DNA of 16,452 bases from Bacteroidota bacterium (lineage in GTDB: Bacteria; Bacteroidota; Bacteroidia; Chitinophagales; Saprospiraceae), in NCBI GenBank assembly GCA_024280135.1, contig JAJRQS010000075.1:1-16452 (forward strand), written 5' to 3'. Shown here piece by piece: positions 1-6,893 of the stretch. Within the stretch, counting starts at the first letter, position 1. The number at the start of each line of letters is the position of its first letter. The position numbers and the translations under genes are program-made. The notes beneath the pieces are model-generated. The model did no database searches, was not told the origin of the DNA, and worked only from the letters and a program-made list of their open reading frames with translations.

Positions 1-396
1 CGAATGCAAGCAAAAATGGCATTTTATCCAGGCTTTCATAAAACGAGAGCTTTCGTTAAAATTAAAGGCAACCAAACTGAAGCTAAACTAGAACTAGAGC
101 CAATAGCAAGTCTTGAAGAAAGTAATTTGCTTTTCAAGAAACACCTACTAGCCTTTTTGTGGACATTTGAAATACCACAATTTGTGGGGCAAGTCAATGT
201 CATTGTTAGAGAAGAACAATATTTTTTGACGGACAGAAAGGATACTTTACTGCCTATTAATGGAATGGATTTTGACCAGTATTTATTGGTGCTTTCGCAA
301 ACGCAAGGACGTTTTTTTGATGCCTTTATGACGAGGACTTTGGGAGGGGCGAGGTTGATCGGATTTATGGTAGATGATAATTTAATGACAGCCTGA
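1..396 (+). CDS. C-terminal part of a probable SWIM zinc-finger family protein (5' end outside window)
   Basis: The frame is open from the first base, so this is read as the last ~131 residues of a longer protein; the ATG at position 4 need not be the true start. The stretch AFYPGFHKTRAFVKIKG resembles the 'YPS..P.RALV' segment I recall near the C-terminus of SWIM zinc-finger proteins, which sit beside DUF5691 and MoxR ATPase genes in many bacteria. The SWIM Cys/His motif itself would lie upstream and is not visible, so the assignment rests on neighbours and weak similarity. SWIM domains are thought to bind DNA or protein; no activity can be read here. The stop TGA shares one base with the next start (TGATG, 394-398), which indicates translational coupling to the DUF5691 gene. 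No signal peptide or membrane segment is visible, so it is probably cytoplasmic. Confidence 0.55.
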   Translation, partial: RMQAKMAFYPGFHKTRAFVKIKGNQTEAKLELEPIASLEESNLLFKKHLLAFLWTFEIPQFVGQVNVIVREEQYFLTDRKDTLLPINGMDFDQYLLVLSQTQGRFFDAFMTRTLGGARLIGFMVDDNLMTA

Positions 397-2003
397 TGAG
401 TATATTTGGAAACAATATTATTAAAACCGCAATGCTTGGAACGAATACCAAAAAGGTAGAAGCTAGGTTGTTTGCAGAGGATGTGCAAGCCCACTTAAAT
501 TTGGAGAAGGAGGGTAGCGAATTGTTTTTGGATGGTGTGAGTTTGACACATAGCTATATGACGGGCGGGGGGCTTTTAACAACCGTACCGGGGATTTCTG
601 ACACCATTCAGCAATGTCCGGATGAAGTTTTGCCTTATTGTTCTTCTCGTGTATCGAATGTGGTGAAATTAATTTTAAAAGAAAATAAGTATGCACTGAG
701 CACCTTTCTCCCATTGGTGATTCAGTTTTGTAATGAACGACAAATAATTTTACCTCCAGCATTTATTACGAAATTCAATCCTTTGATTAGCACAACCAAA
801 GCCCCTCTTCGGAAAAATAGAGCGGAAGTAATTCAATCCTTTGGCGAGCGAGGGAAATGGATTTTTACGCTTAAAGATAATGCCATAGAAACGCTGCAAA
901 AATCAATATTAGATATGTCTAAAGCTGAACGTAAAGCACATTTTTTGAAGCTTGTTCGTGCGGAAAATAATCAAGAAACAATAGCTTTTTTAGAGGAGGT
1001 TTTTGATGCAGAAACGGTAGCGAATAAAAAGAATTATTTGAGTACTCTGGCTCCTTATCTCTCAATGAAAGAAGAGTCTGTATTGGATTTTATGCAGGGA
1101 GTTATTGACAATTCGACAGCTAAAAATGAAGCACAGCTATATTTAGAGGGCTATGTGAAGTTGTTGCAAATGTCTTTGCCAGAAAGTGAGTCGTTTGCTC
1201 AATGGTATGAAAATGTGTTTAGTAAAATATGGAAACGAAAAAAAGGCTTGTTGGCTAAGTTTTCAGGGGTAGGTATTAAAACAGACGAAGCGCTAGATGA
1301 AATTTTTAGTGAAATGGAGTCTTTTCCTGTGAACGATTATTTGTTTGCATTATGGCAAGGAAAATTTGCAGAACAACCAACCGGTTTTTATGATGAGTTG
1401 ACCAAAGGAAGTGTCACTGAATACTTGTTTTTTTCTTTTGTAATAGTTCCGGCAGATATTTGGTGTGGACAATTCAAAATCTCGAAACAAAAACTAGTTA
1501 AATTAATCCATAGTATAAAAGTAAAAATGGAAACAAAGAATAAAAAGGCTAGCTTCGTGGATGCATTAGTTATGAATGCAATGAGGCATCAAGATGTAGA
1601 ACTGGCGAAAGAACTATATAAATTACTGGGATTTGGTGGCGCAGGGTTTAATTTCTTGACCCTGCTACCCAAAGAAGAGGCCTTTAGAATATTGACCCAA
1701 AATTCAAACTCCCTAAAGAATGCAGGTATTAATATCATGGATTTTGTGATTGAGAGATTGAATGTAAAAGAAAAATGGAATAAAGATTTTACGAAAGTGG
1801 CCATTCAGAGTTGTTTAGACAGGTATGTTAATAATCGGCATCAATTGCGTTTGGCACTTTGGAAAGGAGCACCTTATTTTCATGAAGATGCAATCCTTTT
1901 TGTTCCTGCGTTAGTGGACGAATCAAACCACAGTAGAAATCTATTAGATGATTTTGATGAAATTTTTGGCATTAAATCCGCTTTTGAAAAAATTAAAAAT
2001 TAA
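396..2003 (+). CDS. DUF5691-like protein, function unknown
   Basis: A 535-residue soluble protein with no signal peptide or membrane segments. Its N-terminus (NNIIKTAMLGTNTKK) matches the 'LVxxALLGTxR' opening I associate with DUF5691 proteins. The rest looks alpha-helical and is rich in Leu, Lys and Glu, with a charged middle (about residues 150-300) and a late segment NNRHQLRLALWKGAPYF. No catalytic motif was recognised. DUF5691 genes usually neighbour a SWIM-domain gene and a MoxR AAA+ ATPase gene; both positions are filled here, with a 1-base overlap upstream and a 5-bp gap downstream. A plausible inference is that it is a substrate, adaptor or scaffold for the ATPase. The start at 396 is chosen because it overlaps the upstream stop and keeps the conserved N-terminus. 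Family assignment is from memory of the motif and the gene order, not from a search. Confidence 0.65.
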   Translation: MSIFGNNIIKTAMLGTNTKKVEARLFAEDVQAHLNLEKEGSELFLDGVSLTHSYMTGGGLLTTVPGISDTIQQCPDEVLPYCSSRVSNVVKLILKENKYALSTFLPLVIQFCNERQIILPPAFITKFNPLISTTKAPLRKNRAEVIQSFGERGKWIFTLKDNAIETLQKSILDMSKAERKAHFLKLVRAENNQETIAFLEEVFDAETVANKKNYLSTLAPYLSMKEESVLDFMQGVIDNSTAKNEAQLYLEGYVKLLQMSLPESESFAQWYENVFSKIWKRKKGLLAKFSGVGIKTDEALDEIFSEMESFPVNDYLFALWQGKFAEQPTGFYDELTKGSVTEYLFFSFVIVPADIWCGQFKISKQKLVKLIHSIKVKMETKNKKASFVDALVMNAMRHQDVELAKELYKLLGFGGAGFNFLTLLPKEEAFRILTQNSNSLKNAGINIMDFVIERLNVKEKWNKDFTKVAIQSCLDRYVNNRHQLRLALWKGAPYFHEDAILFVPALVDESNHSRNLLDDFDEIFGIKSAFEKIKN

Positions 2004-2008
2004 AAATT

Positions 2009-3085
2009 ATGGAAACCTTAAGACAACATTCGGAGCAGCTATACAAAGAAGAATTGGAAGTATTAAGCAAACAGGAAAAGAATAAGATTCCTGAAAATTG
2101 GAATATGAGCCCTCGATCTGTTTTGACCTTTTTGATGGGTGGAAAACTAAAAAATGGATTTGAAGTTTCCCCCAAATATATTGGTGATAAAAGGTTGATG
2201 GAAATTGCGGTCGCCACACTGACAACGGATAGAGCTTTGTTGCTATATGGTATTCCAGGAACGGGTAAATCTTGGGTCAGTGAGCATATTGCAGCGGCGG
2301 TCTCGGGTGATTCAACCTTGTTAGTGCAAGGCACAGCAGGCACCAGTGAAGAGTCCATTCGATATGGTTGGAACTATGCGCAGTTATTAGCGAAAGGGCC
2401 CTCAAAAGAGGCTTTGGTAGAGACACCTGTCATGCGTGCTATGCAAGACGGAAAAATAATTCGTTTTGAGGAGTTGACTAGAGTACCCGCAGAAGTGCAG
2501 GATACGTTGATTACGATTTTGTCTGAAAAGGCATTGCCTGTACCAGAATTAAATATGGAGATAGCGGCCATCAAAGGATTTAACTTAATTGCTACGGCAA
2601 ATAATAGGGACAAAGGAGTGAATGAATTATCAGGGGCTTTAAAGAGGCGTTTTAATACGGTGATATTACCCACTCCAAAAACAGAGCAAGAAGAATTGAA
2701 TATTGTTACTTCGAGAGTGGGGGCAATGGCAAAAGCGATGGAGATGCCATTGGAAAAATCTTCGTTAGAACAAATAAAAAGAGTGATTACCATCTTTCGA
2801 GAATTAAGAAGTGGCATAACAGAAGATGGTAAAACAAAACTAAAATCCCCTTCTGGAACATTGAGTTCGGCAGAGGTGATTTCTGTGGTGAATCAAGGTT
2901 TATCATTATCTGCTCATTTTGGAAATGGGGTTTTGACTTCGGAAGATATGGCAGCAGGTATTATCGGCGCAATAGTCAAAGATCCTGTGCAAGATGCGAT
3001 TGTATGGAAGGAATATTTGAGTAGTGTGATGAAGAAGCGAAAGGAATATCGAGATATTTATCTGTCTTGTAAGGAGTTGATTTGA
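2009..3085 (+). CDS. MoxR-type AAA+ ATPase
   Basis: A 358-residue cytoplasmic AAA+ ATPase. Visible motifs: Walker A GIPGTGKS (residues 81-88), Walker B IIRFEE (150-155), sensor 1 region ATANN (195-199), and the LKRRFN segment (211-216) that carries the arginine-finger region. The 'MRAMQDGKIIRFEELTR' run and the '..PELNMEIAAIKGFNLIATANN' run are typical of the MoxR/RavA/YehL branch. Such ATPases act as chaperone-like remodelling machines, usually with a von Willebrand factor A (VWA) protein partner. No VWA gene follows here; the next gene is an aminotransferase. It lies 5 bp after the DUF5691 gene and probably shares its mRNA. The first 60 residues are charged and helical and may be a small N-terminal extension. 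It resembles E. coli YehL in context (SWIM neighbour), but orthology is not proven. Confidence 0.88.
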   Translation: METLRQHSEQLYKEELEVLSKQEKNKIPENWNMSPRSVLTFLMGGKLKNGFEVSPKYIGDKRLMEIAVATLTTDRALLLYGIPGTGKSWVSEHIAAAVSGDSTLLVQGTAGTSEESIRYGWNYAQLLAKGPSKEALVETPVMRAMQDGKIIRFEELTRVPAEVQDTLITILSEKALPVPELNMEIAAIKGFNLIATANNRDKGVNELSGALKRRFNTVILPTPKTEQEELNIVTSRVGAMAKAMEMPLEKSSLEQIKRVITIFRELRSGITEDGKTKLKSPSGTLSSAEVISVVNQGLSLSAHFGNGVLTSEDMAAGIIGAIVKDPVQDAIVWKEYLSSVMKKRKEYRDIYLSCKELI

Positions 3086-3107
3086 AAAGGCATAATAAAA
3101 GTAAAGG

Positions 3108-4292
3108 ATGAATTTAAGAAGATTGTTTTTATCGCACGTAGCGCAGACTTCACCGATGCCTTTGGCACTTGATATTGTAAAAGGGGAGGGGATCTATTTG
3201 TTTTCCCGAAAGGGCAATAAGTATGTAGATCTAATCGCTGGAATTGGTGTCAGCAGTCTTGGGCACAATCACCCGAAGGTGGTCAAAGCGGTCAAAGATC
3301 AAGCAGATCAGTATCTTCACGCCATGGTGTATGGAGAGTATGTTCTGGCACCACAAGTACAATTGGCAAAAGCCATTACAGATGCTTTACCTAAATCTTT
3401 AAATACTGTTTATTTTGTTAATTCGGGAAGTGAAGCCGTCGAGGGGGCGATGAAATTAGCAAAGAAATATACAGGGAGATATGAAATAATTGCCGCCAAG
3501 AATGCTTATCATGGGAGTACACAAGGAGCGGCTAGTTTGATGAATCCTGCTATTTTTAATGCAGGCTATCATCCGTTGTTGCCAGGGATTAACCATATTG
3601 ACTTTGGTCAACTGATTGATTTAGAGCGGATTACAACATCAACCGCTTGCGTTATCATAGAGCCGATTCAGGGAGAAGGGGGCATCATCATACCCAAAAA
3701 ATCATACCTAAAAGCCCTAAAAAAACGATGTAAAGAAGTTGGTGCACTATTAGTTTTTGATGAAATACAGACGGGTTATGGTCGAACAGGGCACTTTTTT
3801 GCTTTTCAAGGATTTGGGGTTACACCTGATATTTTATTGACCGCAAAAGCGATGGGTGGAGGCATGCCGATAGGCGCTTTTATCGCTTCCAAAAAAATAA
3901 TGAAAGTGCTTTCGCAAAATCCAATACTCGGACATATTACTACTTTTGGGGGGCACCCAGTTAGTGCTGCCGCAGGATTGGCGACTATAAAAGTATTATT
4001 AAAAGGAAAGTTACTCGTGCAAGTAAAAGAAAAAGAAAAGCTCTTTAGAAAACTTTTGGTACATCCGTCGATAGTTGAAATTCGGAGCAAAGGGCTGATG
4101 ATGGCTGTTGAGTTAGAATCTTCTGAACGGATGTTCAAAGTCGTAGAGAAATGTTTAGAGTTGGGTATTATTACCGATTGGTTTTTGTTTGATGAAAAGA
4201 GTTTCCGGATTGCACCTCCGCTGATTATTACGAAAATGGAAATACGGAATATCTGCAAACGAATATTACAAGCTTTAGAGACAGACCCCTAA
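3108..4292 (+). CDS. Class III PLP-dependent aminotransferase (acetylornithine/aspartate aminotransferase family)
   Basis: A 394-residue fold-type I, class III aminotransferase, complete and of usual length. Visible motifs: NSGSEA (105-110, phosphate-binding loop), YHG (134-136, stacks on PLP), FDEIQTGYGRTG (217-228, Asp binding the pyridine nitrogen), the Schiff-base lysine K247 in LLTAKAMGGG, and TTFGGHP (278-284). The family moves an amino group between an amino acid (ornithine, GABA, acetylornithine or similar) and 2-oxoglutarate. The sequence does not show which substrate is used, so argD or rocD should not be assigned. The start at 3108 follows a 22-bp gap after the ATPase and gives the expected N-terminus up to LGHNHP. 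It may be co-transcribed with the upstream genes, but a functional tie to the MoxR cluster is not evident. The stop TAA (4290-4292) also forms the first bases of the 22-bp repeat array. Confidence 0.88.
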   Translation: MNLRRLFLSHVAQTSPMPLALDIVKGEGIYLFSRKGNKYVDLIAGIGVSSLGHNHPKVVKAVKDQADQYLHAMVYGEYVLAPQVQLAKAITDALPKSLNTVYFVNSGSEAVEGAMKLAKKYTGRYEIIAAKNAYHGSTQGAASLMNPAIFNAGYHPLLPGINHIDFGQLIDLERITTSTACVIIEPIQGEGGIIIPKKSYLKALKKRCKEVGALLVFDEIQTGYGRTGHFFAFQGFGVTPDILLTAKAMGGGMPIGAFIASKKIMKVLSQNPILGHITTFGGHPVSAAAGLATIKVLLKGKLLVQVKEKEKLFRKLLVHPSIVEIRSKGLMMAVELESSERMFKVVEKCLELGIITDWFLFDEKSFRIAPPLIITKMEIRNICKRILQALETDP

Positions 4293-4630
4293 ACGCTCGA
4301 AGCACATAAGCGCGACCAAAGGAGCAAATAAGCGCGACCAAAGGAGCAAATAAACGCGACCGAAGGAGCAAATAAACGCGACCAAAGGAGCAAATAAACG
4401 CAACCAAAGGAGCAAATAAACGCGACCAAAGGAGCAAATAAACGCGACTGAAGGAGCACATAAACGCGACCAAAGGAGCAAATAAACGCGACCGAAGGAG
4501 CACATAAACGCGACCAAAGGAGCAAATAAACGCGACCGAAGGAGCACATAAACGCAACCGAAGGGAGCACATAAACGCTCAAAGAGCAAATAAACGCGAC
4601 CGAAGGAAGCAAATAAACGTCCAAAGGACC
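4291..4630 (+). repeat. Tandem array of a 22-bp unit, about 16 copies, filling the intergenic region before prfC
   Basis: Taking each unit to start at AAACG (AAGCG in two copies) and end in GCAAAT or GCACAT, units start at 4291, 4308, 4330, 4352, 4374, 4396, 4418, 4440, 4462, 4484, 4506, 4528, 4550, 4573, 4592 and 4615. The eleven from 4308 to 4549 are exactly 22 bp; edge units are 17, 23, 19, 23 and 16 bp. Within the unit the shared core is CGCGACC(A/G)AAGGAGCA(A/C)AT. Variation is nearly confined to two sites: CCAAAGG versus CCGAAGG, and GCAAAT versus GCACAT. The plus strand is purine-rich (16 of 22 bases in the main unit). Copies directly abut with no unique spacers, so this is not CRISPR. 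The plus strand has a TAA in every unit; the minus strand has no stop in any frame. Function unknown; it could be a minisatellite, a 3'-UTR/terminator element or a regulatory region. Confidence 0.95.
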
Positions 4631-4642
4631 CTAAAATTCCCC

Positions 4643-4650
4643 TACCTTTG
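4643..4650 (+). promoter_or_regulatory. Bacteroidota -7 promoter box (TACCTTTG) of prfC
   Basis: TACCTTTG is an exact match to the Bacteroidota sigma-factor -7 consensus TAnnTTTG and lies 17 bases before the prfC ATG, giving a leader of roughly 10-13 nt. No TTG/TTTG -33 element is found at the usual distance; that position falls in the last repeat unit (AAACGTCC). Thus the array supplies the upstream promoter DNA. It probably also drives the MarC gene. Confidence 0.65.
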
Positions 4651-4667
4651 CAGCCAGAAATTGACAC

Positions 4668-6245
4668 ATGAGTTTACAGCAAGAAATAAATAAAAGAAAA
4701 ACCTTTGGTATTGTCAGTCACCCAGATGCAGGAAAGACGACACTAACGGAGAAATTACTCCTATTTGGAGGGGCTATCCAAGTAGCGGGGGCTGTGAAGT
4801 CCAATAAGATCAAGAAGACAACTACTTCTGACTTTATGGAAATCGAGCGACAAAGAGGTATCTCAGTGGCAACCTCGGTGATGGGGTTTGCATATAGAGG
4901 AAAGCAAATCAATATCTTGGATACACCCGGTCACGCTGATTTTGCGGAGGATACGTTCAGGACGCTGACAGCGGTGGATAGTGCAATCGTAGTAGTAGAT
5001 ATAGCGAAAGGTGTAGAGGCACAGACGAGGAAACTGGTCAAAGTCTGTAGGATGAGAGCTACTCCGCTTATTTTCTTTGTGAATAAAATGGACAGAGAAG
5101 GGTTGGATGCATTTGATATATTGGATCAGATAGAAGGAGAGTTGAATGTAAGTGTGGTGCCATTGAGTTGGCCGATAGGCATGGGGCAGCGATTTAAGGG
5201 GGTTTATAATATCTATGAAGAGCAGTTGTCTTTATTTAGACCGCATGCAAAGCAATCAGAATCAGAAACCATCATCATTAGTGATATTAAAACGGATGAA
5301 TTAGAGGAGCATATTGGAGAAGAGGATGCCGCAGTATTGCGTGAGGAAATTGAAATGATTACTTCTGTTTATCCAAAATTTGAGAAAGAAGATTATTTGA
5401 AGGGAGAAATTTGCCCCGTTTTTTTTGGCAGTGCTGTGAATAATTTTGGGGTAAAAGAGATGCTAGATTGCTTTGTTGATATTGCACCCCCACCATTGAC
5501 TAGAGAGACAAATGTGCGTCTTGTTCAGCCAGAAGAAGAAAATTTTTCAGGGTTTATATTTAAAATTCATGCAAATATGGATCCCAAACATCGAGACAGA
5601 ATCGCTTTCTTACGCATCTGCTCTGGAGAATTTAAGCGGAACACAAATTACCTACATGTCCGTCAAGAAAAGAAAATTAAATTTTCACAACCAACCGCTT
5701 TTATGGCTGCGCAAAAAACAATCGTTGAAACAGCTTATCCCGGTGATGTGATAGGACTGTATGATAGTGGAAACTTTAAGATAGGGGATACCTTGACGGA
5801 AGGAGAGGTGATGCGGTACGTTGGCATTCCGACCTTTTCTCCAGAAAAATTCAGGATTGTAGAGAATAATGATCCGATGCAATACAAGAAGTTTTATAAA
5901 GGATTGGACCAATTAATGGATGAGGGTGTTGCGCAATTATTTATTAGAACACTGGATAATAAGCGAATTATTGGCACGGTCGGTGCGCTACAATTTGAGG
6001 TGATTCAATATAGAATGGAGCATGAATATGGAGCACGAGTCAGATACGAACCCCTTCGGTTATTTAAAGCTGCTTGGATTACAGGAAAGCCAGAAGACAT
6101 CAAAGCATTTACTTCGAGAAGGAAAAGAGACATCGCATTGGATAAGAAAGGGGATCCTGTATTCCTTGCGGAAACCCAATGGACTTTAAACAGTGTAAAA
6201 GAAAATCATCCTGAAATTTCATTTAGTTTCACTTCTGAATATTAA
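4668..6245 (+). CDS. prfC: Peptide chain release factor 3 (RF3)
   Basis: A 525-residue translational GTPase, close to the usual RF3 length (~529). RF3 recycles RF1/RF2 from the ribosome after peptide release and also acts in post-peptidyl-transfer quality control. Visible G motifs: G1 SHPDAGKTT (17-25), G2 switch I RQRGIS (61-66), G3 DTPGHADF (85-92), G4 NKMD (139-142), and a G5-like GSA in FFGSAVNNFGV. The SHPDAGKTT and DFMEIERQRGISV signatures separate RF3 from EF-G. Domain II and the C-terminal domain III follow (GALQFEVIQYRMEHEYGARVRYEP). The start at 4668 gives the standard RF3 N-terminus and sits just after a TACCTTTG promoter box. It is followed after 8 bp by the MarC gene, likely in one operon. 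The gene is intact; its upstream region is the 22-bp array. Confidence 0.97.
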   Translation: MSLQQEINKRKTFGIVSHPDAGKTTLTEKLLLFGGAIQVAGAVKSNKIKKTTTSDFMEIERQRGISVATSVMGFAYRGKQINILDTPGHADFAEDTFRTLTAVDSAIVVVDIAKGVEAQTRKLVKVCRMRATPLIFFVNKMDREGLDAFDILDQIEGELNVSVVPLSWPIGMGQRFKGVYNIYEEQLSLFRPHAKQSESETIIISDIKTDELEEHIGEEDAAVLREEIEMITSVYPKFEKEDYLKGEICPVFFGSAVNNFGVKEMLDCFVDIAPPPLTRETNVRLVQPEEENFSGFIFKIHANMDPKHRDRIAFLRICSGEFKRNTNYLHVRQEKKIKFSQPTAFMAAQKTIVETAYPGDVIGLYDSGNFKIGDTLTEGEVMRYVGIPTFSPEKFRIVENNDPMQYKKFYKGLDQLMDEGVAQLFIRTLDNKRIIGTVGALQFEVIQYRMEHEYGARVRYEPLRLFKAAWITGKPEDIKAFTSRRKRDIALDKKGDPVFLAETQWTLNSVKENHPEISFSFTSEY

Positions 6246-6253
6246 TATATAGC

Positions 6254-6889
6254 ATGACTATTGCCTTTATTTCTATCTTGGCTTCATTGATTTCAGTGGT
6301 CAACCCACTAGGAGCTGTACCGATATATCTTGCAATGACGGCAGATGAGACTAGTGAAGAACGAAAACAAACCGCTTTAAAAACCAGTATGTATTTTTTC
6401 TTTATTCTTTTGATTTTCTTTTTTGCAGGCGTTTATATTCTAAAGTTCTTTGGTATCTCGATTGATGCCATGCGGATAGCAGGGGGGATTGTTATTTTTC
6501 AATCTGGCTTTAGTCTATTATCGGGTGAGTTTTCCAAAAGTCGGGGGATGAATGACAAAGTAAAAGATGAAGCCATGGAGAAAGAGGATATTTCTTTTTC
6601 ACCAATGGCGATGCCCATGCTTTCAGGGCCCGGTTCTATTTCACTTTTGATTAGTTGGTACATGGAGAATAATGATTGGTCGGATCGAATGATGATAGTT
6701 GGTGTTATTTTAGTTTCTGCACTATTGGTGTGGATTACACTACGAGCAGCACCTTTACTTTTTAAGGCATTAGGTAGAGGAGGGCTGAAAGCGATTTCCC
6801 GAATTATGGGCTTTATCGTGATGTCGATAGCCATCGAATACATTATTTCTGGAATAACTGAATTAGTGGTCAATCGTTTTCCGCACTAA
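6254..6889 (+). CDS. MarC family integral membrane protein
   Basis: A 211-residue inner-membrane protein with about six hydrophobic segments, the normal size for MarC (UPF0056). The first helix carries the family motif NPLGAVPIYLAMT (17-29), and the middle contains PMAMPMLSGPGSISLL, where GPG is conserved. MarC was once linked to multiple antibiotic resistance in E. coli, but that role was not upheld; the transported substrate, if any, is unknown. A charged cytoplasmic loop (SKSRGMNDKVKDEAMEKED, about residues 95-113) splits the two three-helix halves. It begins 8 bp after prfC and is probably transcribed with it. It ends only 4 bp from the convergent stop of the M64 peptidase gene, leaving no room for a classical terminator between them. 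Confidence 0.92.
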   Translation: MTIAFISILASLISVVNPLGAVPIYLAMTADETSEERKQTALKTSMYFFFILLIFFFAGVYILKFFGISIDAMRIAGGIVIFQSGFSLLSGEFSKSRGMNDKVKDEAMEKEDISFSPMAMPMLSGPGSISLLISWYMENNDWSDRMMIVGVILVSALLVWITLRAAPLLFKALGRGGLKAISRIMGFIVMSIAIEYIISGITELVVNRFPH

Positions 6890-6893
6890 TATC

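Noticed and set aside
36..762. Antisense open frames of 99-152 codons opposite the first two genes
   Set aside because: They lie fully opposite coupled genes with family-like features and show no recognisable domain; typical shadows.
4291..4630. CRISPR array
   Set aside because: Units abut directly with no unique spacers, the unit is short, and no cas gene is near.
4228..4667. Three overlapping minus-strand open frames of 111-130 codons across the 22-bp array, coding for a hydrophobic 22-residue repeat
   Set aside because: The unit has no stop on the minus strand and its length is not a multiple of 3, so all three frames are open automatically. No promoter or start context was seen, and they overlap the ends of two real genes.
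6890..6893. Terminator between the convergent MarC and M64 genes
   Set aside because: Only 4 bp separate the stop codons; no hairpin with a T run is seen, so transcripts probably overlap.
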